Of a stretch of 21,907 nt of DNA, positions 7,084-13,802 are shown piece by piece. This stretch comes from JBBDRV01 sp040905285. GTDB lineage: Bacteria; Bacteroidota; Rhodothermia; Balneolales; Balneolaceae. The stretch is taken from positions 1 to 21,907 of the forward strand of contig JBBDRV010000195.1 of assembly GCA_040905285.1 (NCBI GenBank), given 5' to 3'. Within the stretch, counting starts at the first letter, position 1; each line of letters opens with the position of its first letter. Below the pieces are notes generated by a model. It searched no databases and was not told the DNA's origin. It saw nothing but the letters and a program-made list of their open reading frames with translations. The position numbers and the translations under genes are program-made.

Positions 7084-7668
7084 CTAAAGCAGGCTGCTTA
7101 TCACCAGAGTGGCCGTTAATGCTGTAACGGCGAAGGCGATCAATGCCAGCAATCCGTCCCGGGTGATCAGTGAAAGACCGAATACAGCCAGTGCTGCGCC
7201 TGCACCGACAGCGCTGAACGGCACCATCTCCATCAGCGGCATGACAGCGGCAATGAGAATGCAGGTCCCGGCAATGACATAGGTGGCAAAGCCCGTGCTG
7301 AAACGGGTAAGGCGGGGTTTCATGAATCCGTCGATGAACCGTGCAGGTCGCCGCAGCCAGTCCACCATTTTAGTGAGCTTGTCCGGCTTTAATGATCTGT
7401 TCAGAATCCAGTCCGGCAGCCAGAAATAGTTCTTTTGGAACAGCATCTGAACGGAAATCAGAATGACGATAGCCCCTATAATCGTCGGTATTCCCGGAAT
7501 CGGGGCAATCGGAATGATGCCGGTCACAAGGAGCAGCGGGCCGAATGACCGGCGTCCCACGACATCCAGAATGTTACCCAAAGAAATTTGTTCGTTATTC
7601 CGGCCTGCAGCCTCCTCGATTTTATCCAGCAACTCATTCAGATTTTTCAGATCCCGGTCAGTACTCAT
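7084..7668 (-). CDS. exoD: ExoD-family exopolysaccharide synthesis membrane protein
   Basis: This 194-residue protein matches the ExoD family (PF06055) in length and layout. A charged N-terminal helix (LNELLDKIEEAAGR) leads into the conserved ISLGNILDVVGRRSFGPLLL. Next is a hydrophobic IIPIAPIPGIPTIIGAIVIL segment, a charged middle with LPDWILNRSLKP and RPARFIDGFMKPRL, and two or three C-terminal membrane spans. ExoD is an inner-membrane protein linked to exopolysaccharide production in rhizobia; its biochemical role is not established. It diverges from the Wzz-type gene at the head of the glycan run, consistent with a shared regulatory region at 7669-8098. ATG 7668 is the only start before the family-typical N-terminus. 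Confidence 0.85.
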   Translation of the reverse strand: MSTDRDLKNLNELLDKIEEAAGRNNEQISLGNILDVVGRRSFGPLLLVTGIIPIAPIPGIPTIIGAIVILISVQMLFQKNYFWLPDWILNRSLKPDKLTKMVDWLRRPARFIDGFMKPRLTRFSTGFATYVIAGTCILIAAVMPLMEMVPFSAVGAGAALAVFGLSLITRDGLLALIAFAVTALTATLVISSLL

Positions 7669-7800
7669 GTTCGTTTCTATTCAGTCACTGTTCAACGGCC
7701 GCTATCCAACGGCTGCGGGGATCCGGAAAAAGTCAGATCGCATCCGGATGAAGGCGGACGGTTTTACGAAAGGCATTATTACCTGTGATTCAATTTAGCT

Positions 7801-7865
7801 GTGTTCAATGGCTGTGTTCAATGGCTGTGTTTAATGGCTGTGTTTAATGGGTGTGTTCAGTGGGT
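7801..7865. repeat. 13-bp tandem repeat, five copies
   Basis: GTGTTCAATGGCT occurs twice exactly, then as GTGTTTAATGGCT, GTGTTTAATGGGT and GTGTTCAGTGGGT. The array lies in the 430-bp divergent region between the exoD-like and Wzz-type genes. The rest of that gap (7866-8098) is AT-rich and repetitive with TGATT/TGAATT motifs. It should contain the promoter of the glycan run, but no promoter stands out. Confidence 0.85.
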
Positions 7866-8098
7866 TCGATCTGTCAGGTAAACACCCGCGAACGGCGGAT
7901 AATTCGATCCGGCGGCAGGACGTGGTTTGCGCTGTTAACTGTAATAATCCTTCGTTATATTTACGGCTTGAACAGATTCACCTGTTGATTTTCTGCTTGA
8001 TTTTACCACCTGATTACTATTTGATTACTGCCGGGATTTGATTTTTGGGGCGCGCTGAATTGCGGTGCTGAATTTTAACTGATTTCAATTGCTGATAC

Positions 8099-9361
8099 GT
8101 GGCTGAGAACGATGAAAACAATCCGGTGCCTGAAGGACGTGGTCAGCCAGAGCATGGACGGAAGGGATCATCCGGGGATTCCGGAATAGAGGAATACCGC
8201 CTTGTCCCGATCGGGGATGCTTATCCCTACGACGGGGATGAAAAAATCATCGATTTTGTGGGACTGAGCCGGGATCTCTGGGACCACCGGCCGATGCTGC
8301 TGAAGGTGCTTGCCCTGTTTATCGTGCTGGGATCGGTCCTCTACTTTTTTGGCGAACGGATGTTTTATACGGAAACCTCCCTCATGCCCGAAAACCGAAG
8401 TTCTTCCCAGGTGGACCGGCTGATGCAGCAGTACCAGGGTATATTGGGAATACAGGCTCCGATGGCTGAAGGGGAGGAGCTGAGTGTCACTCTCTATCCG
8501 GAAATAGTGAAGAGTCTTCCGTTCCAGATGGAGCTGATCCAGCGTGAAATACATTTTGCAGATCTGGACAGGGAGCTTACCCTGTTTGAATACCTGAACG
8601 ACGTCCGCGAGCCGACGAAACTGCAGAAGGCCGGAAACTTTGTATGGGGGATGACATTCGGCCTGCCGGGAACACTGCGCGGGTTTTTCAGCTCTTCCGG
8701 CGGCGGCGGTCAGCAGGAGGGGATCGACTTCAGCCGGTACAGTGATTTCGACGTGCCGCAGGTTATTGAGCCGGACGTTCTGAGAGCTGTCAGAACGATG
8801 CAGGAGTGGACCACCGTGCGGATCGAGCCGCAGACCAATTTTATCGTTATCGGCGTTTCACTGCCGGATGCACAGGCGTCTGCGGAAGCGGTGAATATCG
8901 TCAAGGAGCTGCTGCAGCGGTTTGTGACGGAGTACCGGATAGACAAGGCGAGGCAGGATATGCAGTTTATTGAAGGGCAGTATGAGCAGGCAAAGGTCCG
9001 GTTCGAGCAGGTGCAGGATTCAATGGCTGTTTTCCGGGACCAGAATGTCCTGTTGTCGTCGGCCCGGAGCCAGGTAACGGAACAGCGCCTCCAGTCGCAG
9101 TATTCGCTGGCGTATGATATCTACAATACACTGGCCACACGCCTTGAAGAGGCCCGGATCAAGGTTCAGGAGGAGACGCCTGTTTTCCGGGTTCATGAGC
9201 CGGTAACCGTCCCCACAAGCCCCGCCACCCCGAATTTTACGTATATATTTGCGGGGGCCGTATTCCTGGGGCTGTTTTTCGGGATTGCCCTGATCTATAT
9301 CCGCAGGGGAATGCTCCGTTTCCACAGCGAGTTTAAAAACAGACCCTCTGCTTTTGGCTGA
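8099..9361 (+). CDS. Wzz/PCP-type polysaccharide chain-length determinant
   Basis: A 420-residue polysaccharide co-polymerase. A soluble N-terminal tail of about 65 residues precedes transmembrane segment 1 (66-84, KVLALFIVLGSVLYFFGERM). A long periplasmic region follows, with predicted coiled coil around FIEGQYEQAKVRFEQVQDSM. A proline-rich motif (VTVPTSPATPN) comes just before transmembrane segment 2 (about 381-403). This is the classic Wzz layout; no C-terminal tyrosine-kinase domain is present. It should set polymer length in the inner membrane. GTG 8099 was chosen because an in-frame TGA lies two codons upstream and the next methionine is inside segment 1. It heads a five-gene plus-strand run. 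Confidence 0.85.
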   Translation: MAENDENNPVPEGRGQPEHGRKGSSGDSGIEEYRLVPIGDAYPYDGDEKIIDFVGLSRDLWDHRPMLLKVLALFIVLGSVLYFFGERMFYTETSLMPENRSSSQVDRLMQQYQGILGIQAPMAEGEELSVTLYPEIVKSLPFQMELIQREIHFADLDRELTLFEYLNDVREPTKLQKAGNFVWGMTFGLPGTLRGFFSSSGGGGQQEGIDFSRYSDFDVPQVIEPDVLRAVRTMQEWTTVRIEPQTNFIVIGVSLPDAQASAEAVNIVKELLQRFVTEYRIDKARQDMQFIEGQYEQAKVRFEQVQDSMAVFRDQNVLLSSARSQVTEQRLQSQYSLAYDIYNTLATRLEEARIKVQEETPVFRVHEPVTVPTSPATPNFTYIFAGAVFLGLFFGIALIYIRRGMLRFHSEFKNRPSAFG

Positions 9362-9362
9362 C

Positions 9363-9461
9363 GGTCTGATCGTGGCCTGATGGAGGTCTGATGGAGGTCT
9401 GATGGAGGTCTGATGGAGGCCTGATGGAGGTCTGATAGAGGTCTGATAGAGATCTGATGAC
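9363..9461. repeat. 11-bp tandem repeat, nine copies
   Basis: The unit GGTCTGATGGA and variants (GGCCTGATGGA, GGTCTGATAGA, GATCTGATGAC) fill 99 bp directly after the Wzz-type stop. Each central copy contains GGAGG followed by TCTG and ATG, so the array repeats a start-signal-like sequence. Confidence 0.9.
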
Positions 9462-9532
9462 GGACCGGGACATTGCATCAGACATGGTATCCTATCATTC
9501 ACAGGACATTTCACATGATATTTACTATAAAA

Positions 9533-9547
9533 ATGGCTGACCGTTGA
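9533..9547 (+). other. Possible four-codon upstream ORF overlapping the ABC transporter start
   Basis: ATG GCT GAC CGT TGA encodes MADR. Its TGA overlaps the TTG start of the ABC transporter gene by two bases, which would allow coupled initiation. This is inference from arrangement only. Confidence 0.25.
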
Positions 9548-11346
9548 AGTTATTCGAGAGCATATCATATTACCTGGGTGTCTACAGGAAATTCATCGGG
9601 AAACGGCTCTACATCGTCTTTCTGCTGACGGCGGCTGCGGCTGTAACGGAAGGATTCGGGATTACGCTTCTCCTGCCGCTGATCGAGGCGGCCGATGCCG
9701 GCGGCGGCACCCTTGACGGAAGCGGCCGGGCCATCCGTTTTATCTACGGGATTCTCGGGTTCCTGGGCATCAGCGGATCCGTGGTGGGCATTCTGCTTTT
9801 TATCGGGGTGGTTTTTATCGGCAAGGGGCTGCTGAAATTTGCCGAAGGGGCCTATGCCAGCTACCTGAAGGCCGCGCTGCTGCGCGAGATCAAGGGCAAG
9901 ATGTTTGACGGCTACCGTGAAATGGACTACAGCTACTACAGCAGTAACAATACCGGCCATTTCATCAACATCATCAACGGGCAGATCAACAACTTTGTCC
10001 AGACGTTCCAGACGTTTACCCGTTTTCTGTCGACCATCATCGTTACGGTCTCTTATCTGTCGATCGCTTTTTTCCTGGCGTGGAATTTTGCGCTGATGGC
10101 GGTTGGTGCCGGGATTTTCCTCATTTTCCTTTTTCGCTATCTCAACCGGTACGTGCAGTATCTGTCGCGAAAAACCGCCGCTGAAGAGAGCACGCTGAAC
10201 AAGTTTCTGGTGCAGACGCTGCAATCGTTCAAATACCTGACCTCCACCGGCCAGATGCAATACCTGAGCGGCAGCATCACCGGAAGCATCCGCAAACTGT
10301 CGGGATACAAGTTTCACCAGGGTGCAGCCTACGCCTTTACCCAGGCGATCCGTGAGCCGGCCTCCGTAATTTTCCTGCTGTGCGTCATCATCATCCAGGT
10401 GACCCTGTTTGAATCGTCCATTGCGCCGATATTTGTCGCCCTGCTGCTTTTTCACCGGGGGATGCAGCACATGATCGGCATCCAGGACGACTGGCAGCGG
10501 ACCATGGAGAAGATAGGCTCGCTGGAGATGGTGGCCGACGAATTTGAGATCGTGGGGAAGAACCGGGAGCCCAACGGCACCCGCCGGGCCGGCCCATTGT
10601 CAACGGGAATCGAATTGAACCGTGTCTGGTATTCCTACCGGGAAGAGGACGAACCCGTCCTGAAGGATGTCAGCCTGGAAATTCCGGTCAACAGAACCAT
10701 TGCCGTGGTTGGAGAGTCCGGCGCCGGCAAATCCACCCTGATCGATATGATGACCCTGCTGCTGAGGCCGACCCGGGGGGAGGTGCTGATCGACGGCATA
10801 CCGGGGCCTGAGGTGGACGTGTATACATGGCGGAGCCAGGTCGGCTACGTATCGCAGGAAACGGTGGTATTCGACGATACGATTGCCAATAATATCTGCC
10901 TCTGGAAAGGCGACTACAGCCAGGATGACGAGGTGAAAGAGCGGGTGCACAGGGCGGCCGAAGCGGCCTATGCGTCCACGTTTGTCGAAAACCTGCCGGG
11001 CGGGTACGGGACAGTGGTGGGCGAGCGGGGGATACGGCTTTCCGGCGGACAGCGCCAGCGGCTGTTCATCGCACGGGAACTCTATAAAAACCCCAACCTG
11101 CTGATTCTGGACGAGGCCACCAGCGCACTCGACACCGAATCCGAACGGTATATCCAGAAAAGCATCGAATCGCTCAGGGGGACGAAGACGGTGGTTATCA
11201 TTGCCCACAGGCTGTCCACCATCCGCAATGCGGACTATATCTACCTTGTTGACGACGGACAGGTTGTCGAGCAGGGATCGTTCGACGACCTGACACGAAA
11301 CGGGGAGTCCCGCTTCCGGAAGATGGTGGACCTGCAGACACTGTAA
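9544..11346 (+). CDS. ABC transporter, fused permease and ATPase (PglK/MsbA-like glycolipid flippase)
   Basis: A 600-residue half-transporter. The N-terminal membrane domain of about six spans occupies residues 20-320; its opening EGFGITLLLPLIEA resembles PglK-type lipid-linked oligosaccharide flippases. The nucleotide-binding domain (about 350-595) is complete: Walker A GESGAGKS at 390-397, Q-loop VGYVSQETVVFDDT, signature LSGGQ at 499-503, Walker B LLILDEATSALD near 519, and the H-loop IIAHRLST near 554. It probably works as a homodimer, flipping a lipid-linked glycan across the inner membrane. The position between Wzz and glycosyltransferase genes supports this; an MsbA-like lipid A role is less likely but possible. 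TTG 9544 is used because an in-frame TGA lies at 9538 and no early ATG exists. Confidence 0.85.
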   Translation: MKLFESISYYLGVYRKFIGKRLYIVFLLTAAAAVTEGFGITLLLPLIEAADAGGGTLDGSGRAIRFIYGILGFLGISGSVVGILLFIGVVFIGKGLLKFAEGAYASYLKAALLREIKGKMFDGYREMDYSYYSSNNTGHFINIINGQINNFVQTFQTFTRFLSTIIVTVSYLSIAFFLAWNFALMAVGAGIFLIFLFRYLNRYVQYLSRKTAAEESTLNKFLVQTLQSFKYLTSTGQMQYLSGSITGSIRKLSGYKFHQGAAYAFTQAIREPASVIFLLCVIIIQVTLFESSIAPIFVALLLFHRGMQHMIGIQDDWQRTMEKIGSLEMVADEFEIVGKNREPNGTRRAGPLSTGIELNRVWYSYREEDEPVLKDVSLEIPVNRTIAVVGESGAGKSTLIDMMTLLLRPTRGEVLIDGIPGPEVDVYTWRSQVGYVSQETVVFDDTIANNICLWKGDYSQDDEVKERVHRAAEAAYASTFVENLPGGYGTVVGERGIRLSGGQRQRLFIARELYKNPNLLILDEATSALDTESERYIQKSIESLRGTKTVVIIAHRLSTIRNADYIYLVDDGQVVEQGSFDDLTRNGESRFRKMVDLQTL

Positions 11347-11429
11347 GAAGAATCACCTGCAAGAATCACCCTGCAAAAAAGAAACTGTGAGCATCCTGTA
11401 AGAAGATTTTGCAAGAAGAACCCTTCCCG
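11341..11429. repeat. Degenerate short tandem repeats after the ABC transporter
   Basis: CTGTAAGAAGAATCAC, CTGCAAGAATCACC, CTGCAAAAAAGAAA and CTGTAAGAAGATTTT follow one another with a 14-16-bp period. They begin at the last codon of the ABC transporter and extend into the 183-bp gap before the next gene. Confidence 0.55.
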
Positions 11430-11529
11430 ACGGCTGTTTTCGTGTTGAGCGGGGATGGCATTTGACTTCAGGGCCGGGAAGCATTATTTACGGCTGATAA
11501 CGGACTTGTAAAAAGCTGATGAACAGGGC

Positions 11530-12720
11530 ATGACCGGTGTGATTATCCTTAATTATTTCTCCCGTGAAGACACGCTGCGTCTTTACAGGCAGCTGTCCGG
11601 CTATCCGGATCTGAAGCTTCTGGTGGTGGACAATTCCTGTAATCCCGCCGAAGCCGCCAGTCTGAGACGGGAGATACCGGCCGCGTCCCTCCTGATTACA
11701 AAGAAGAACCTGGGCTATGCGGGGGGAAACAACCTGGGGATCCGGTACCTGACCGGAATGGCATGTCCGCCCGGCAAGACAGCGACGGCTGTTGCGGACA
11801 CGGACCCTGCCAACACCACTGTCGCCGCGCCGATAGCGGATACACCCGGTGGCTCTGATGCGGACACGGACAGGGCAGGCGCCGCTGGCCCGGCAGAATC
11901 GGGATCGGGGGGGGATCCGGAGGACATCGACCTGATCGCCCTTCTGAATCCCGATATCACCCTGCATGAAAACCTGTTTCCGGCCCTGCGCAGCGCATTT
12001 GAGGCCGATCCCCGTCTGGCCGCCGCAGGCCCGCGGCTGTGCCTCCGCGGGAAGGAAGAGAGGATCTATTCTGACGGCGGTATCCTGGTCAAAGATGAGC
12101 GGGAGGGATTCCTGAAGCCGGTTCACCTGCACCGGGGACGTACTGCAGAGGAGGCGGATGCCGCTCCGGAAGCCCGCAAGCCAACAGGAATAACAACCAA
12201 ACCGGATCAAAAAGCAGACAGTAACCAATACAGCCCGGCTGACAGCAGGGAAAGCAACTCAGCGGGCAGTGACGAAAATAGTCCGGCAAACAACCATAAA
12301 AACCGCTATAAAAACAGTAAAATCAGCAGGGAAATCGATTATGTCAACGGATCCTTTCTGGTGATGCGGGTGGAGGCCCTCAGGGAGGTGGGGCTGCCGG
12401 ACGAGAGGTTTTTTCTCTATTTTGAAGAGGTGGACTGGTGCATGCGGGTGAAGAGAGAAGGCTGGTCCATTGCGGTGCTGAAGGACCTGGCGGCCGGGCA
12501 GAAAATCAGCGACAAAGGTGAAAATTATCTGTATTATTTTTCCCGGAGCTGGTTCCTGTTTCTGCACAAGTACGACAGGAGAAGCATCCGGCCCCTGATG
12601 ATCCGACAACTGAAAAAGGTCAAATGGACTATGCAAGACAGTACGATGCCTGCCGGAAAACGACTCAGTCTGGCCTGGAGCCGGCTGAAGGGAATTGCCG
12701 CGGGGGTTGTTAACCGATGA
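11530..12720 (+). CDS. GT2 glycosyltransferase (rhamnosyltransferase-like) with two low-complexity inserts
   Basis: A 396-residue GT-A glycosyltransferase of the WbbL/rhamnosyltransferase type, transferring a sugar from a nucleotide donor on the cytoplasmic face. Visible motifs are VIILNYFSREDT (4-15), LVVDNS (31-36), NLGYAGGNNLGI (60-71), LLNPDI in the DXD position (138-143), YVNGSFLVMR (271-280) and FFLYFEEVDWCMR, which holds the likely catalytic acids. Two inserts break the fold. Residues 77-132 are Ala/Asp/Thr/Pro-rich and lie between GNNLGIRYL and the NPD motif. Residues 203-267 are Ser/Asn/Lys-rich and lie before YVNGS. Normal relatives are about 280-300 residues, so the inserts explain the excess. 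Its TGA overlaps the next gene's ATG (ATGA). Confidence 0.85.
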   Translation: MTGVIILNYFSREDTLRLYRQLSGYPDLKLLVVDNSCNPAEAASLRREIPAASLLITKKNLGYAGGNNLGIRYLTGMACPPGKTATAVADTDPANTTVAAPIADTPGGSDADTDRAGAAGPAESGSGGDPEDIDLIALLNPDITLHENLFPALRSAFEADPRLAAAGPRLCLRGKEERIYSDGGILVKDEREGFLKPVHLHRGRTAEEADAAPEARKPTGITTKPDQKADSNQYSPADSRESNSAGSDENSPANNHKNRYKNSKISREIDYVNGSFLVMRVEALREVGLPDERFFLYFEEVDWCMRVKREGWSIAVLKDLAAGQKISDKGENYLYYFSRSWFLFLHKYDRRSIRPLMIRQLKKVKWTMQDSTMPAGKRLSLAWSRLKGIAAGVVNR

Positions 12721-13802
12721 ACATCCTTCTCTCGGAGAGAATCAACAGTGCAAACCAGTACATCGAGCTGCTGGCCGACGCCTACCGGAAGCGGGGGCAT
12801 ACGGTGACGTTCGACGTGCAGAATGTGCTTTATTCAAATGCCCTGCCAGAGGTCCTTCACCTGCAGTGGCCGGAAGCCATGTACAAGTGGCGTCATCCGC
12901 TCGAAAAAAACCGGGAGACCCTTGAGCTGATTGAAAGCCGGCTGAACTGGTACGGACGGAACGGAGTCCCCATTGTGTATACGGTTCACAACCTGCTGCC
13001 CCACAGTCATGTAACGGATTTCGACCGGGCGGCCTACCGCGCGGTTGTCTCTGCGGCCGATGTGTTTGTGCACCACGGACCGGCATCCGAACCGCTTCTG
13101 AAAGAACGGTATCCCGACTGTAAAGAGGCCATCCACATCGTCACGCCCCACGGTCCCTACGATTATGAGGAAGCCGACGGTGCGGAGACCCGCAAACAGT
13201 ACGGCCTGCCGCAAGACCGGCGTATCGTCCTCAATTTCGGCCGGCAGAGAAAAAGCAAGGGGCCTGAATTCATATCCGGGGTGTGCAGGCGTGTGGCCGG
13301 CCGGCCGGCCGGCCCGAAGCTCTGCCTGTTTACCATCGGCCCCAGCCCGACAGACTCCAACGTGCAAAAGGTCGTCCGGCGGGTGAACCGGGTGATCCAG
13401 CCCCGGTTTCCGGCTGTCTGCAGGCGGGTGGATCATTTCCGCGATGTGGACCACCGGGAAATCCCCGGAATTATGGCCGCCTCGGACCTGCTATTCCTGG
13501 GGCATACAAAGGGGCTGAACTCGGGGCTTCTGGTCCTGGCGATCAGCTACGGGAAGCCGGTTCTCTATCCCGACCTGGGCAATTTCAGGGACCAGGCGGA
13601 CGGCTGGGAATGGGCGCGGCCCTACAAACCCGCCGACCCCGGATCGGCTGCCGCCGAAATGAAAACCCTTCTTGAACAGATGGACGGGAGCCGGACCGCA
13701 GGCGCGCGCTACCCGAACGGGGAGTGGCTGGCCCGGAATTCGTGGGAAAAGGGGGTGGATGCCATCGCCGAAGCGGTTGAAAGGTGGAGAAAGCACCCAT
13801 GA
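12717..13802 (+). CDS. GT-B fold glycosyltransferase (GT4-like)
   Basis: This 361-residue protein looks like a retaining GT-B glycosyltransferase acting in the cytoplasm. The N-terminal half carries LLADAYRKRGHTV, VLHLQWPE and VPIVYTVHNLLPHS. A linker near VTPHGPYD leads to the C-terminal half with RIVLNFGRQRKSKGPEF and then GHTKGLNSGLLVLAISYGKP at about 262-281. That last motif is the counterpart of the donor-binding E-x7-E of GT4 enzymes, but the first glutamate is absent, so the family is GT4-like rather than firmly GT4. It overlaps the preceding gene by ATGA and the following gene by ATGA, implying coupled translation of three proteins. A (GGCC)5 tract lies within the gene at 13295-13314. 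Confidence 0.75.
   Translation: MNILLSERINSANQYIELLADAYRKRGHTVTFDVQNVLYSNALPEVLHLQWPEAMYKWRHPLEKNRETLELIESRLNWYGRNGVPIVYTVHNLLPHSHVTDFDRAAYRAVVSAADVFVHHGPASEPLLKERYPDCKEAIHIVTPHGPYDYEEADGAETRKQYGLPQDRRIVLNFGRQRKSKGPEFISGVCRRVAGRPAGPKLCLFTIGPSPTDSNVQKVVRRVNRVIQPRFPAVCRRVDHFRDVDHREIPGIMAASDLLFLGHTKGLNSGLLVLAISYGKPVLYPDLGNFRDQADGWEWARPYKPADPGSAAAEMKTLLEQMDGSRTAGARYPNGEWLARNSWEKGVDAIAEAVERWRKHP
13782..13789 (+). promoter_or_regulatory. Ribosome binding site AGGTGGAG deciding the next start
   Basis: AGGTGGAG ends 9 bases before ATG 13799, which also overlaps the upstream stop as ATGA. This favours ATG 13799 over GTG 13784, which lies inside the site. Confidence 0.6.

Noticed and set aside
9363..9461. 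Tandem array considered as a CRISPR
   Set aside because: Units are 11 bp with no spacers. The other arrays are likewise direct tandems without unique spacers, and no cas gene is present.
9020..9568. Minus-strand frame with repeated PSDLHQTSIR-like peptides
   Set aside because: The repetition comes from the 11-bp DNA array, which gives an 11-residue period in any frame. No other coding evidence.
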